Source of the DNA: Pseudomonas sp. SDI
GTDB taxonomy: Bacteria > Pseudomonadota > Gammaproteobacteria > Pseudomonadales > Pseudomonadaceae
Length of the DNA: 64,000 nucleotides
Reading direction: 5' to 3'
Assembly (NCBI RefSeq): GCF_003105155.1
Contig: NZ_QETK01000023.1
Coordinates: 28,898-92,897 of the forward strand
Below the pieces are notes generated by a model. The model saw only the letters and a list, made by a program, of their open reading frames with translations, was not told where the DNA came from and searched no databases. Each line of letters starts with the position of its first letter. The first letter of the stretch is position 1. A program made the translations under genes and the position numbers. This document shows, piece after piece, positions 43,410-53,942 of this stretch.

Positions 43410-44757
43410 TAGCCTTCTCCTCGGGCAGCACATGCGCGACGCTCAGGCGTTCGCGGGTGAAGTAGGTACGTGCGGCGTTCTGGATGTCGGCCGGGGTCAC
43501 GCTTTTCAGCTCGTCCAGCTCGCTGTCGATAAGTTTCCACGACAGCCCGACGGTTTCCAGCTGGCCGATGGCGGTGGCCTGGCTGCTGATCGAATCGCGC
43601 TCGTAGACCAGCGAGGCGATCACCTGGGCGCGTACGCGCTCCAGTTCTTCGGCGGTTGGCGGGGTGTTTTTCAGCTCGTCCAGCAGTTGCCAGAAGCCGC
43701 CTTCGACGTCGGCCAAGGTTTTCTGCTTCTGCGTGTTCGGGATGCCCGACAGGCGGAACAGGCTGTCGCCGCGGGTGAACGGGTTGTAGCTGGACGAAGC
43801 CCCGGCGACCAGTTCCTGTTCGCGCTCCAGGCGGCTCGGCATGCGAGCGCTGTAACCACCGTCGAGCAGGGCGCTGATCAGGCGCAGGGCGTGCACCGTA
43901 CGTGGGTCCTTGGCGGTGGCCAGGCTGGGCACGTTGAAGGCGTAGAGCACGCTCGGCAGTTGGGTGCGCACATGTACGGTGAGCTGGCGCAGGCCCGGCT
44001 CGGCCAGTTCCAGCGGCAGCTTGGCCGGTGGCACGGCGCGCTTGGGGATAGCACCGAAGTATTTCTGCGCCAGGGCTTTAACTTCGTCCGGCGTGACGTC
44101 GCCGACCACCACCAGGGTGGCGTTGTTCGGCACGTACCAGGATTCATACCAGTGGCGCAGCTCTTCGACCTTCATCCGCTCCAGGTCGGCCATCCAGCCG
44201 ATGGTCGGCGTGTGGTAGCCGCTGGCCGGGTAGGCCATGGCGTCGAACAGTTCATTGGCCTTGGCGCTGGGCTGGTCATCGACGCGCAGCCGGCGTTCTT
44301 CCTTGATCACCTCGATTTCACGGCTGAACTCGTCGGCCGGCAGGCGCAGGCTGGCCATGCGGTCGGCTTCGAGCTCCAGCGCTACCGGCAGGCGGTCGCG
44401 GGCCAGCACCTGGTAATAGGCGGTGTAGTCGTCGCTGGTGAAGGCGTTCTCTTCGGCACCGAGGTCGCGCAGGATGCGCGACGCTTCGCCGGGACCGAGT
44501 TTCTCGCTGCCCTTGAACATCATGTGTTCGAGGGCGTGGGAGAGGCCGGTCTGGCCTGGGCTTTCGTAGGTGGAACCGACCTTGTACCAGATCTGCGAAA
44601 CCACCACCGGGGCGCGATGGTCTTCGCGCACGACCACTTTCAGGCCGTTGTCGAGGATGAATTCGTGGGTGGGTTGCGGATCGGCGGCGACGGCCGCCAG
44701 CGGCAGACAAATTGTGCTGAGCAGCAGGCCAGTAACACGGCGGGCTAGAGCATTCAT
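43402..44757 (-). CDS. M16-family zinc peptidase, catalytic subunit
   Basis: A 451-residue exported zinc protease. The signal peptide (TGLLLSTICLPLAAVAA) precedes the inverted zinc motif HALEH (His74, Glu77, His78) followed by MMFKGSEKLG, with the distal glutamate in EENAFTSDDYTAYYQ. The partner gene downstream lacks the zinc motif, so together they should form one active periplasmic clamp that degrades peptides. The pair precedes rsmD on the minus strand. Confidence 0.93.
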   Translation of the reverse strand: MNALARRVTGLLLSTICLPLAAVAADPQPTHEFILDNGLKVVVREDHRAPVVVSQIWYKVGSTYESPGQTGLSHALEHMMFKGSEKLGPGEASRILRDLGAEENAFTSDDYTAYYQVLARDRLPVALELEADRMASLRLPADEFSREIEVIKEERRLRVDDQPSAKANELFDAMAYPASGYHTPTIGWMADLERMKVEELRHWYESWYVPNNATLVVVGDVTPDEVKALAQKYFGAIPKRAVPPAKLPLELAEPGLRQLTVHVRTQLPSVLYAFNVPSLATAKDPRTVHALRLISALLDGGYSARMPSRLEREQELVAGASSSYNPFTRGDSLFRLSGIPNTQKQKTLADVEGGFWQLLDELKNTPPTAEELERVRAQVIASLVYERDSISSQATAIGQLETVGLSWKLIDSELDELKSVTPADIQNAARTYFTRERLSVAHVLPEEKAND

Positions 44758-44987
44758 TCGTAGTTCAACCTGTAGGGCTGCCCGCGTGGCCTTAGCGTCG
44801 GCGGGCTAGGAGGTGCTAGGATACTGATCCGGTTGCTAGTCGACCATGCCTGTCGCGGATTCTCGCCCGCAGGTCTCCAGACAAAATGTTGCGCATGAAC
44901 CAGTCGGCCTAACGATAGTCTGTTCTGCGTTTAAAGAATTTTGAGGCGCCGCAGTGGCGCATCGCTACCCTGAGATAGCCGTCTTCC
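44758..44987. promoter_or_regulatory. Divergent promoter region between the M16 operon and ftsY
   Basis: A spacer of 230 bases that must hold both promoters. A small GCGCC/GGCGC hairpin lies about 40 bases before the ftsY start (near 44947-44961). I cannot place -10/-35 elements with confidence. Confidence 0.4.
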
Positions 44988-46520
44988 ATGTTTGGTTCCA
45001 ACGACGACAAAAAGACGCCGGCCGCGGCCGGTGAGAAGAAAGGCCTGTTCGGTTGGCTGCGCAAAAAGCCGCAGCAGCCGGTGGTCGAACAGCCAGAAAC
45101 CCCAGCGCCTGCGGCGCCGGAGCCGGTTGCAGCGGTTTCGGTAGAACCGCCGGTGGTGGCTGCGCCGATTGTCGAGGTGGCCCCGGTTGTCGTCGAAGCG
45201 CCGCCGTTGGCCGTCGAGCCAGCAGCGCCGGCCCCGGTTGCCGTGCCGGCGACCCCGGTGGTTGCCCCTGAGCCCGAGCACGTCAACCTGGTCCTGCCGG
45301 TGCCGGAAGAGCCGGTGGCGCTGGTCGCCGACCTTGAACCGCACACCCCTCCGGCGATCCCGGATCGCGTCGCGCCGCCGCTGGTCGAGCCGGTACACGT
45401 TGCCCCGGTAGCGGTAGCGCCGGCTCCGGCCGACGTACTGGCACCTGCCCCTGTTGCCCCCGAGCCTGTCGCGCCAGCCCCCGTGCTAGCGCCGGTGCCT
45501 GTTCCCGCGCCAGTGGCCGTGGTTGCAGCGCCCGTGGCCGAAACCGTGGTTGAAGAAGCGCCCGTGCCGGCGCGCAACGAAGAAGCCAAGTCCGGCTTCT
45601 TCGCCCGCCTCAAGCAGGGCCTGTCGAAGACCAGCGCCAGCATCGGCGAGGGCATGGCCAGCCTGTTCCTCGGCAAAAAGGCCATCGACGACGACCTGCT
45701 CGACGAGATCGAAACCCGCCTGCTGACCGCCGACGTCGGCGTCGAGGCCACCTCGGTGATCGTCCAGAGCCTGACCCAGAAGGTCGCACGCAAGCAGCTG
45801 GCCGACAGCGACGCGCTGTACAAGTCGCTGCAGGGCGAGCTCGCCGACATGCTCAAGCCGGCCGAACAGCCACTGCGCATCCAGGCCCAGAGCAAGCCGT
45901 TCGTGATCCTCGTGGTCGGCGTCAACGGCGCCGGCAAGACCACCACCATCGGCAAGCTGGCGAAGAAGCTGCAACTGGAAGGCAAGAAAGTCATGCTGGC
46001 TGCCGGCGACACCTTCCGCGCTGCTGCGGTCGAGCAGTTGCAGGTGTGGGGCGAGCGCAACCAGATCCCGGTCATCGCCCAGCACACCGGTGCCGACTCG
46101 GCCTCGGTGATCTTCGATGCCGTGCAGGCCGCCAAGGCTCGCAACATCGATGTGCTGATCGCCGATACCGCCGGTCGCCTGCACACCAAAGACAACCTGA
46201 TGGAAGAGTTGAAGAAGGTTCGCCGGGTGATCGGCAAGCTCGATGCCGACGCCCCGCACGAAGTGCTGCTGGTGCTCGACGCCGGTACCGGGCAGAACGC
46301 CATCAACCAGGCCAAGCATTTCAACCAGAGCGTCGAGCTGACTGGCCTGGCCCTGACCAAGCTGGACGGCACCGCCAAGGGCGGGGTGATCTTTGCGCTG
46401 GCCAAGCAGTTCGGCCTGCCGATCCGCTACATTGGTGTGGGCGAAGGGATCGACGACCTGCGCACCTTTGAAGCCGAGCCCTTTGTCCGGGCACTGTTTG
46501 CCGAGCGGGAGCATCCATGA
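44988..46520 (+). CDS. ftsY: Signal recognition particle receptor FtsY
   Basis: A 510-residue SRP-receptor GTPase that docks ribosome-nascent-chain complexes at the membrane. Residues 1-195 are an acidic, Pro/Ala/Val-rich low-complexity region that opens [20 protein letters not shown]. The NG domain starts near residue 200 ([20 protein letters not shown]). The GTPase motifs are [15 protein letters not shown] (from about 311), [13 protein letters not shown] (from about 393) and [10 protein letters not shown]. It heads ftsY-ftsE-ftsX with 4-bp overlaps. Confidence 0.97.
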   Translation: MFGSNDDKKTPAAAGEKKGLFGWLRKKPQQPVVEQPETPAPAAPEPVAAVSVEPPVVAAPIVEVAPVVVEAPPLAVEPAAPAPVAVPATPVVAPEPEHVNLVLPVPEEPVALVADLEPHTPPAIPDRVAPPLVEPVHVAPVAVAPAPADVLAPAPVAPEPVAPAPVLAPVPVPAPVAVVAAPVAETVVEEAPVPARNEEAKSGFFARLKQGLSKTSASIGEGMASLFLGKKAIDDDLLDEIETRLLTADVGVEATSVIVQSLTQKVARKQLADSDALYKSLQGELADMLKPAEQPLRIQAQSKPFVILVVGVNGAGKTTTIGKLAKKLQLEGKKVMLAAGDTFRAAAVEQLQVWGERNQIPVIAQHTGADSASVIFDAVQAAKARNIDVLIADTAGRLHTKDNLMEELKKVRRVIGKLDADAPHEVLLVLDAGTGQNAINQAKHFNQSVELTGLALTKLDGTAKGGVIFALAKQFGLPIRYIGVGEGIDDLRTFEAEPFVRALFAEREHP

Positions 46521-47188
46521 TTCGATTCGAACAGGTCGCCAAGCGCTATCCGAATGGCCACGTTGGCCTGCATGAACTGAGTTTTCGGGTGCGTCGGGGC
46601 GAATTCCTGTTCGTCACCGGCCATTCCGGCGCCGGCAAGAGCACCTTGTTGCGCCTGCTGCTGGCGATGGAACGGCCGACCAGCGGCAAGCTGCTGCTGG
46701 CCGGGCAGGACCTGGGGCAGATCAGCAATGCGCAGATCCCGTTCCTGCGCCGGCAGATCGGCGTGGTGTTCCAGAACCATCAGTTGCTGTTCGACCGCAC
46801 GGTGTTCAACAACGTCGCCTTGCCGCTGCAGATCCTCGGCCTGTCCAAGGTCGAGATCGCCAAGCGCGTCGACTCGGCGCTGGAGCGCGTGGCCCTGTCG
46901 GACAAGGCCCAGCTGTTCCCCGGCGACCTGTCCACCGGCCAGCAGCAGCGTGTCGGTATTGCCCGCGCCATCGTCCACCGTCCGGCCTTGCTGCTGGCCG
47001 ACGAACCGACCGGTAACCTCGACCCGCGGCTGGCCGCGGAGATCATGGGGGTTTTCGAAGATATCAACCGCCTGGGCACCAGCGTACTGATCGCCAGTCA
47101 TGACCTGGCGCTGATTGCGCGCATGCGCCATCGGATGCTGACCCTGCAGCGCGGCCGCTTGATTGGCGATGGGGAGGCCGGGCAATGA
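46517..47188 (+). CDS. ftsE: Cell division ATP-binding protein FtsE
   Basis: A 223-residue ABC ATPase with Walker [16 protein letters not shown], signature [15 protein letters not shown], Walker [12 protein letters not shown] and His switch ASHDLALI. With FtsX it forms the divisome complex that activates septal peptidoglycan hydrolases. It overlaps both neighbours by 4 bp (ATGA). Confidence 0.97.
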   Translation: MIRFEQVAKRYPNGHVGLHELSFRVRRGEFLFVTGHSGAGKSTLLRLLLAMERPTSGKLLLAGQDLGQISNAQIPFLRRQIGVVFQNHQLLFDRTVFNNVALPLQILGLSKVEIAKRVDSALERVALSDKAQLFPGDLSTGQQQRVGIARAIVHRPALLLADEPTGNLDPRLAAEIMGVFEDINRLGTSVLIASHDLALIARMRHRMLTLQRGRLIGDGEAGQ

Positions 47189-48213
47189 GTGCAACACGTA
47201 GTCCCAAAGTTTCCGAGCGGGTGGCGCCAAAGGCCGCCGATCCGCAACCGGAGCAAAAAAAGAAGCGTGGCGACGATGACGACGGCCCGGATTTCAAGAC
47301 GCTGTTCAACGCCTGGGTCGAAAGCCACCGCGCGAGCCTGATCGACAGCCTGCGCCGGCTCGGCAAACAGCCGATCGGCAGCTTCTTCACCTGCCTGGTC
47401 ATGGCCGTGGCCCTGAGCCTGCCGATGGGCCTGTCGCTGCTGCTGAGCAACGTCGAGCGCCTGGGCGGCTCGTGGCAGCGTGCGGCGCAGATCTCGGTGT
47501 ACCTCAAGCTTGACGCCAGCGCGCCGGACGGCGAGGCGCTGCGCAATCAGATCAAGGGTCTGCCGGGGGTCGCCGACGCCGAGTACGTCAGCCGCGAGCA
47601 GGCACTGGAAGCGTTCCAGCAGCAATCTGGCCTGGGCGAAGCCCTGCGCGAGTTGCCGGACAACCCGCTGCCCGGTGTGGTGGTGGTGACCCCGGCGGAA
47701 GTCGACAAGCCGGCGCTGGATGCGCTGCGTCAACGTCTGGCCGAGCTGCCAAAGGTAGAATTGGCTCAGCTGGATCTGGTCTGGGTCGAGCGCCTGGCAG
47801 CGATTCTCAAGCTGGGCGACCGCTTCGTCTTCGGCCTGACTGTTTTGCTGGTCTCGGCGCTGCTGTTGGTAATTGGTAACACAATTCGGCTACACATCGA
47901 GAACCGCCGCACCGAGATCGAAGTGATCAAGCTGGTGGGCGGGACCGACAGCTACGTACGGCGGCCTTTCCTCTACATGGGCGCGCTCTACGGCCTGGGT
48001 GCCGGGGTGCTTTCCTGGGGGGTACTGGCGTTTGGCCTGAACTGGCTGAACGACGCGGTTATCGGGCTTTCCGGGCTGTATGGCAGCGATTTTGCCTTGG
48101 CCGGGGTGCCAGGTGCCGATGGTCTGTCGCTCTTGCTTGGAGCTGTGCTGTTGGGGTATATCGGTGCATGGATTGCAGTGGCCCGCCATCTAAGTGAGCT
48201 GGCCCCGCGATAA
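47185..48213 (+). CDS. ftsX: Cell division protein FtsX
   Basis: A 342-residue four-helix membrane partner of FtsE. A charged cytoplasmic N-terminus (PEQKKKRGDDDDGPDFKTL) precedes the first helix at about 70-92. The periplasmic domain (about 93-210) is followed by three helices including FVFGLTVLLVSALLLVIGNT. The C-terminal permease region, IENRRTEIEVIKLVGGTDSY, fits the FtsX/MacB family. Confidence 0.96.
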   Translation: MSATRSPKVSERVAPKAADPQPEQKKKRGDDDDGPDFKTLFNAWVESHRASLIDSLRRLGKQPIGSFFTCLVMAVALSLPMGLSLLLSNVERLGGSWQRAAQISVYLKLDASAPDGEALRNQIKGLPGVADAEYVSREQALEAFQQQSGLGEALRELPDNPLPGVVVVTPAEVDKPALDALRQRLAELPKVELAQLDLVWVERLAAILKLGDRFVFGLTVLLVSALLLVIGNTIRLHIENRRTEIEVIKLVGGTDSYVRRPFLYMGALYGLGAGVLSWGVLAFGLNWLNDAVIGLSGLYGSDFALAGVPGADGLSLLLGAVLLGYIGAWIAVARHLSELAPR

Positions 48214-48254
48214 TAGTGTCTTTTTGCTGGTATTGACGTATTTGGTTTTATAGG

Positions 48255-48281
48255 GAACTTGTTCCGTGGTTCCCGGTCAAT
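48255..48281 (+). promoter_or_regulatory. Sigma-E (AlgU)-type promoter of rpoH
   Basis: GAACTT (48255-48260), 16 bases, then TCAAT (48277-48281) matches the GAACTT-N16/17-TCNNA form used by AlgU/RpoE. It lies about 50 bases before the rpoH start. An AlgU-dependent rpoH promoter is known in P. aeruginosa, which supports the call; a sigma-70 promoter probably also exists but is not clear. Confidence 0.55.
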
Positions 48282-48330
48282 GTTGGCAGTGCCTACGGGC
48301 ATGAGTTCAGTGAGTCGGAGGTTTTTTCGT

Positions 48331-49185
<855 letters not shown>

Positions 49186-49204
49186 CCGCATCGCCGGCAA
49201 TACC

Positions 49205-49253
49205 GGCTCCCACCACGGGAGCCCAAAAAAAGCCCCGCTCGGCGGGGCTTTTT
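49205..49253. terminator. rpoH terminator, double hairpin
   Basis: GGCTCCC/GGGAGCC (49205/49217) is followed by GCCCCGC-TCG-GCGGGGC (49232-49248) with T-runs on both sides (AAAAAAA before, TTTTT after). It acts in both directions between rpoH and convergent mtgA. Confidence 0.9.
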
Positions 49254-49276
49254 CATATCTGGCGGTTGGCGGCAGG

Positions 49277-49306
49277 CCCTGTGGGAGCCGGCCTTGCCGG
49301 TGATAG
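49277..49306. repeat. REP-like element (GCCGGCCTTGCCGG type)
   Basis: CTGTGGGAGCCGGCCTTGCC followed by GGTGATAGG, a variant of the window's REP with core GCCGGC-CTT-GCCGGT. It lies just downstream of the mtgA stop. Confidence 0.55.
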
Positions 49307-49311
49307 GACGC

Positions 49312-50034
49312 TCAATTCGCCCAGGGTGCCTTGCGCGTCCCCTCCAACTGCTCCAGATAGCCACTGCCGCCCAACTGGCGCATCTGCTGGCGGATCCACC
49401 CGGCACGGCGTGCCACATAGCTGCTGGGCTGGCTGGCACTCCAGTTGCGCGGGTTCGGCAGCACGGCGGCGAGCAAACTGGCCTGTTGGCGGCTGAGCGC
49501 GCTGGCATCGGTACCAAAGTGATGCCGCGCCGCCGCCTGTGCACCAAACACCCCGTCGTCCCACTCGGCGCTGTTCAGGTACACCTCAAGAATTCGCTCT
49601 TTCGACCAGAGCAGCTCGATCAGCGCGGTAAACCAGGCCTCCAGGCCCTTGCGCAGCCAACTGCGCCCGGCCCAGAGGAACTGGTTCTTCGCTACCTGCT
49701 GGCTCAAGGTGCTGGCGCCACGGATCGTCCCGCCCCGCTCGTTGTGCGCCAGCGCCGCCTGGATCGCGGTGAAGTCGAAGCCCCAATGGTCGGCGAACTT
49801 CTGGTCTTCGCCGGCAATCACCGCCACTTTCAGTTCGTCGGAGATGTTCTCCCACGGCTCCCAGTCGCGCTGCAGGTCGATCGGCTGGCCGTCGAACCAG
49901 GATTCGACCTTGCGCTCGACCATCAGCATGGTGCCCGGCGGTGGCACCCAGCGAAACAGCAACACCAGCAATACGCTGGCGCCGGCAAACCAGAGCAGGG
50001 CGCGACACAGGCGACGGATCAGGAGTGACAGCAT
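49312..50034 (-). CDS. mtgA: Monofunctional biosynthetic peptidoglycan transglycosylase
   Basis: A 240-residue membrane-anchored family GT51 enzyme that polymerises lipid II. One N-terminal helix (RALLWFAGASVLLVLLF) precedes the catalytic domain with IAGEDQKFADHWGFD (catalytic Glu), RGASTLSQQVAKNQFLW and KERILEVYLNSAEWDDGVFG. Start ATG 50034 puts the helix at the N-terminus; the frame upstream is open but unconserved. It is divergent from the DUF423 gene across 64 bp. Confidence 0.95.
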   Translation of the reverse strand: MLSLLIRRLCRALLWFAGASVLLVLLFRWVPPPGTMLMVERKVESWFDGQPIDLQRDWEPWENISDELKVAVIAGEDQKFADHWGFDFTAIQAALAHNERGGTIRGASTLSQQVAKNQFLWAGRSWLRKGLEAWFTALIELLWSKERILEVYLNSAEWDDGVFGAQAAARHHFGTDASALSRQQASLLAAVLPNPRNWSASQPSSYVARRAGWIRQQMRQLGGSGYLEQLEGTRKAPWAN

Positions 50035-50098
50035 AGAGATGGCTTGGCCGCGACGAATGAGCGGGCCATTATACAGACCCCCTACCAGGAGTTGTCCC

Positions 50099-50470
50099 AT
50101 GCTTCGCAGCTTCCTCATGCTCGCCGCCTTCTTCGGTTTCACCGGGGTCGCCCTCGGCGCCTTCGCCGCCCACGGCCTGAAGGGCCGCCTGAGCAGCGAG
50201 TACCTGGCGATCTTCCACACCGGGGTCACCTACCAGTTGGTCCATGCCCTGGCCCTGCTGGGTGTGGCGGTGCTCAGCGTGCACCTGCCAGGCCGGCTGA
50301 TCGGTTGGGCCGGTGGTCTGTTCAGCCTGGGGATCGTGCTGTTTTCCGGTAGCCTGTACCTGCTGATCCTCAGCGGCATCGGCAAGCTTGGCATCATCAC
50401 CCCGTTTGGCGGCCTGGCATTCCTCGCCGGCTGGCTGTGCCTGGGTATCGCGGCCTGGCGTTTGGCTTGA
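50099..50470 (+). CDS. DUF423 inner-membrane protein
   Basis: A 123-residue protein with four predicted helices. The DUF423 signature is at the N-terminus (FFGFTGVALGAFAAHGLKGR) and continues in FHTGVTYQLVHALALL and the end GIITPFGGLAFLAGWLCLGIA. Function unknown. ATG 50099 has AGGAG 9 bases upstream. Confidence 0.9.
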   Translation: MLRSFLMLAAFFGFTGVALGAFAAHGLKGRLSSEYLAIFHTGVTYQLVHALALLGVAVLSVHLPGRLIGWAGGLFSLGIVLFSGSLYLLILSGIGKLGIITPFGGLAFLAGWLCLGIAAWRLA

Positions 50471-50571
50471 CCCGCGAGTCCGGATCGAGACGAATGGCGC
50501 TGCTTGGCCTTGGGTTCGGGCACTGATCGGGGCTAGAATGCGGGCCCCTAAAAATAATGGCGGCCGTGCGC

Positions 50572-50772
50572 ATGCGCATTCAATTGAACGGTGAACCCTT
50601 CGAACTGCCCGATGGCGAAAGCGTCGCAGCCCTGCTGAACCGGCTGGAGCTCGCCGGGCGCCGGGTGGCGGTCGAACTGAACCTGGACATCGTGCCGCGC
50701 AGCCAGCACGAAGCGACTGCCCTGCGCGATGGCGATCAGGTCGAGGTCGTTCACGCCATTGGCGGCGGCTAG
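50572..50772 (+). CDS. thiS: Sulfur carrier protein ThiS
   Basis: A 66-residue ubiquitin-like carrier ending in the required GGG (VHAIGGG), which is adenylated and thiocarboxylated to donate sulfur for the thiamine thiazole. ATG 50572 (MRIQLNGEPFELPDG) gives the normal length; ATG 50557 would add five residues. It is followed by thiG after 48 bp. Confidence 0.94.
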   Translation: MRIQLNGEPFELPDGESVAALLNRLELAGRRVAVELNLDIVPRSQHEATALRDGDQVEVVHAIGGG

Positions 50773-50820
50773 GCCCTCGCGGTTCACCTGCAAGTCCCTC
50801 AACCTTCTAGAGGATTACCG

Positions 50821-51615
50821 ATGAGCAACGTTCGTAGCGACAAGCCCTTCACCCTGGCCGGTCGTACTTTCCAGTCGCGCCTGCTGGTGGGTACCGGCAA
50901 GTACCGTGACCTGGAAGAAACCCGCCTGGCCATCGAGGCTTCGGGTGCCGAAATCGTCACCGTCGCCGTGCGCCGGACCAACATCGGTCAGAACCCGGGT
51001 GAGCCGAACCTGCTCGACGTGCTGCCGCCAGACCGTTACACCATCCTGCCGAACACCGCGGGCTGCTACGACGCGGTCGAGGCCGTGCGCACCTGCCGCC
51101 TGGCCCGTGAACTGCTCGATGGCCACAACCTGGTGAAGCTGGAAGTGCTGGCCGACCAGAAAACCCTGTTCCCCAACGTGATCGAAACCCTCAAGGCCGC
51201 CGAAGTGCTGGTCAAGGACGGTTTCGACGTGATGGTCTACACCAGCGATGACCCGATCATCGCCCGCCAACTGGCCGAAATCGGTTGTATCGCAGTCATG
51301 CCGCTGGCCGGCCTGATCGGTACTGGCCTGGGGATCTGCAACCCGTACAACCTGCAGATCATCCTCGAAGAAGCCAAGGTACCGGTGTTGGTCGATGCAG
51401 GCGTGGGTACCGCCTCCGACGCCACCATTGCCATGGAGCTGGGCTGCGAGGCGGTGCTGATGAACTCGGCGATTGCCCACGCGCAGCAGCCGATCATGAT
51501 GGCCGAAGCGATGAAACACGCCATTGTCGCCGGGCGCCTGGCGTACCTGGCTGGCCGTATGCCGAAAAAACTCTATGCCAGCGCCTCGTCGCCGCTGGAT
51601 GGTCTGATCAAGTAA
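50821..51615 (+). CDS. thiG: Thiazole synthase
   Basis: A 264-residue TIM-barrel enzyme that forms the thiazole phosphate of thiamine with ThiS. It has [26 protein letters not shown], the Schiff-base lysine in [10 protein letters not shown], and the phosphate-binding [17 protein letters not shown]. trmB follows after 9 bp. Confidence 0.97.
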   Translation: MSNVRSDKPFTLAGRTFQSRLLVGTGKYRDLEETRLAIEASGAEIVTVAVRRTNIGQNPGEPNLLDVLPPDRYTILPNTAGCYDAVEAVRTCRLARELLDGHNLVKLEVLADQKTLFPNVIETLKAAEVLVKDGFDVMVYTSDDPIIARQLAEIGCIAVMPLAGLIGTGLGICNPYNLQIILEEAKVPVLVDAGVGTASDATIAMELGCEAVLMNSAIAHAQQPIMMAEAMKHAIVAGRLAYLAGRMPKKLYASASSPLDGLIK

Positions 51616-51624
51616 GAGCCTCTG

Positions 51625-52347
51625 ATGACTGAATCGCAAGAACCGCCGATCTCCACCGAAGGCGAAGACCGCCAACACCGCCGCATCAAGAGTTTCGTGA
51701 TGCGCGCCGGACGTATGACCGAAGGCCAGCAGCGCGGCCTGGATCAGGGCGGGCCATTGTTCATCCTGCCGCTGGCCGAGAGCCCGGTGGATTACGACCA
51801 GGTGTTCGGCCGCTCGGCGCCACGCACCCTGGAAATCGGCTTCGGCATGGGCCATTCCCTGCTGGAAATGGCGGCCGCCGCGCCGGAGCAGGACTTCATC
51901 GGTGTCGAAGTGCACCGTCCGGGTGTCGGCGCGCTGCTCAATGGCGTGCTGACCCAGGGCCTGAAGAACCTGCGGGTGTATGACTGCGATGCCATCGAGG
52001 TGCTGAACAAGTGCGTGGCCGACCATAGCCTGGACCGGCTGATGCTGTTCTTCCCCGATCCGTGGCACAAGAGCCGTCACCACAAGCGCCGCATCGTCCA
52101 GCCGGAGTTCGCCGCGCTGGTGCGCAGCAAGCTGAAGGTGGGCGGGGTGTTCCATATGGCGACCGACTGGGAACCGTATGCCGAATACATGCTGGAAGTG
52201 ATGAACGTGGCACCGGGTTATCGCAACCTGGCCGAAGACGGCAAATGTGTGCCGCGCCCGGCCGAGCGGCCGATCACCAAGTTCGAGCGTCGCGGTGAGC
52301 GGCTCGGGCATGGGGTGTGGGATCTGAAGTTCGAGACACTGGCCTAA
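51625..52347 (+). CDS. trmB: tRNA (guanine-N7)-methyltransferase
   Basis: A 240-residue SAM methyltransferase acting on G46 of tRNA. The motifs are [15 protein letters not shown] (SAM), [20 protein letters not shown] (the FPDPWPKxxHxKRR signature, here with His for Pro) and the C-terminal [19 protein letters not shown]. It is coupled to thiG. Confidence 0.96.
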   Translation: MTESQEPPISTEGEDRQHRRIKSFVMRAGRMTEGQQRGLDQGGPLFILPLAESPVDYDQVFGRSAPRTLEIGFGMGHSLLEMAAAAPEQDFIGVEVHRPGVGALLNGVLTQGLKNLRVYDCDAIEVLNKCVADHSLDRLMLFFPDPWHKSRHHKRRIVQPEFAALVRSKLKVGGVFHMATDWEPYAEYMLEVMNVAPGYRNLAEDGKCVPRPAERPITKFERRGERLGHGVWDLKFETLA

Positions 52348-52352
52348 ACAGC

Positions 52353-52382
52353 ATCGCGGGACGAGCCGGCTCGTCCCGCGAT
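52353..52382. repeat. REP-derived perfect 30-bp palindrome
   Basis: ATCGCGGGACGAGCC (52353-52367) is followed immediately by its exact reverse complement (52368-52382), with no loop base. It lies between convergent trmB and the DUF3392 gene. It looks like a REP pair that lost all of its central part. Confidence 0.8.
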
Positions 52383-52394
52383 TGCTTTTGGTCG

Positions 52395-52718
52395 TCAGCG
52401 CCGATCGGCGACCACCCCGAGCAGCACCAGCACCACCAGCAGTACCGGCGCCAGCGCATAGTTGTTGAACTGGCCCAGCCCCTTCACCACCCACGGCGTG
52501 GCATAGATCAGCGCCGCACCGCTGCCGATCAGCACCAGCAAGGCCATCAGCGGCACGCGCAAGGCGCCGGCGATGTTGCCCAGGCGTTGCTCTACCCAGC
52601 CCTTCAGGTCGGTGCCGAACAGCACCAGCAAACAGCCCACCAGTGCTAGCGAGATCTCCGACAGGTTGCCACGGCTCCAGCGCGAGACGGTCGAGAGCAG
52701 GTCGAGTACCAAATCCAT
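52395..52718 (-). CDS. DUF3392 inner-membrane protein
   Basis: A 107-residue protein with three hydrophobic segments (ISLALVGCLLVLFG, VPLMALLVLIGSGAALIYA and LAPVLLVVLVLLGVV) and the DUF3392 pattern DLLSTVSRWSRGNLSEIS. Function unknown. It follows hemW by 9 bp on the same strand. Confidence 0.88.
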   Translation of the reverse strand: MDLVLDLLSTVSRWSRGNLSEISLALVGCLLVLFGTDLKGWVEQRLGNIAGALRVPLMALLVLIGSGAALIYATPWVVKGLGQFNNYALAPVLLVVLVLLGVVADRR

Positions 52719-52727
52719 TCGTAATCC

Positions 52728-53942
52728 TTAGGTCAAGAAGTACTGCAGCAGGTCGTTGAGGAACAACTGTCCGCGTGCGGTTGCCACCAGTCGCGTCGGT
52801 TCGACCTGCAAAAGGCCCTTTTGTTCGGCCTCGCGCCGTGCCGCCAGCAACTGCTCCAGCGGCAAGCCGGTGCGCTCGCTGAACAGCCGCGCCTCGACGC
52901 CTTGGGTCAGGCGCAGGGCGTTCATCAGGAACTCGAAGGGTAGCTCGTCCAGCGGCAATAGCTTCTCGCCGGCCTGGTAGCTCTTGGCCGGGTTCAGGTA
53001 GTCCTTTGGCAGGCGGGTTTTCCAGGTGCGCAGGATGCGCCCGTCCGGGTGGCTGAGCTTGCCGTGGGCACCGGCTCCGATGCCGATGAAGTCGCCGAAG
53101 CTCCAATAGTTCAGGTTATGCCGCGCGGCCTTGTTCGGTTGGGCATAGGCCGAGACTTCGTACTGGCTGAAGCCGTTGCGCGCCAACAGCGCCTGGCCGG
53201 CTTCCTGGATGTCCCAGAGAATGTCGTCCTCGGGCAGCAGCGGTGGCTGGTTCCAGAACACCGTGTTCGGCTCCAGGGTCAACTGGTACCAGGACAGGTG
53301 CGTCGGGCCTAGGTCGATGGCCTGTTGCAGGTCGCCGAGGGCGTCGTCCAGCGACTGCTCGGGCAGGCCGTGCATCAGGTCGAGGTTGAAGTTGTCGAAC
53401 CCGGCCGCCCGTGCCATACCGGCGGCGCGCACGGCTTCGTCGCCATTGTGGATACGCCCCAGTGCGTCGAGCTTGGCCTGCTGGAAGCTCTGCACGCCAA
53501 TCGACAGGCGATTGATGCCCAGTTGCCGGTAAGCCTTGAACTTCTCCTGCTCGAAGGTGCCCGGGTTGGCTTCCAGGGTAATCTCGATGTCGGCGGCGAA
53601 CGGAATCCGTTGCTCGACGCCCGCCAGCAGGCGGCCCAGTGCACGGGCGCTGAACAGGCTCGGGGTGCCGCCCCCGAAGAAGATCGAGCTGATCGGCCGA
53701 CCGTACACCGCCGGCAGCTCCTGGTCGAGGTCGGCGAGCAGGGCGTCGACGTAGGCCTCTTCCGGCAGTTCGGGGGTGGCGGCGTGGGAGTTGAAGTCGC
53801 AATACGGGCATTTGCGCACGCACCACGGGATGTGGATGTACAGCGCCAGGGGCGGCAGTTGCGGCAACGCCGCCCGTGGTGCCTGGGAGGTAAAGCCAGC
53901 CTCGCCCAGATGCAGTGGCTGTGCCGGCGAACGATCGGTCAT
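52728..53942 (-). CDS. hemW: Radical-SAM haem chaperone HemW
   Basis: A 404-residue radical SAM protein with the cluster motif CVRKCPYC (Cys41, 45, 48) inside [27 protein letters not shown] and the C-terminal HemN-like domain ([19 protein letters not shown]) follow. It was formerly annotated as coproporphyrinogen oxidase; the NSH after the cluster and the length indicate HemW. The start overlaps the rdgB stop by 4 bp. Confidence 0.94.
   Translation of the reverse strand: MTDRSPAQPLHLGEAGFTSQAPRAALPQLPPLALYIHIPWCVRKCPYCDFNSHAATPELPEEAYVDALLADLDQELPAVYGRPISSIFFGGGTPSLFSARALGRLLAGVEQRIPFAADIEITLEANPGTFEQEKFKAYRQLGINRLSIGVQSFQQAKLDALGRIHNGDEAVRAAGMARAAGFDNFNLDLMHGLPEQSLDDALGDLQQAIDLGPTHLSWYQLTLEPNTVFWNQPPLLPEDDILWDIQEAGQALLARNGFSQYEVSAYAQPNKAARHNLNYWSFGDFIGIGAGAHGKLSHPDGRILRTWKTRLPKDYLNPAKSYQAGEKLLPLDELPFEFLMNALRLTQGVEARLFSERTGLPLEQLLAARREAEQKGLLQVEPTRLVATARGQLFLNDLLQYFLT

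Noticed and set aside
48233..48254. Sigma-70 promoter TTGACG/TATAGG before rpoH
   Set aside because: The spacing between the two hexamers is only about 10 bases, too short for a working sigma-70 promoter.
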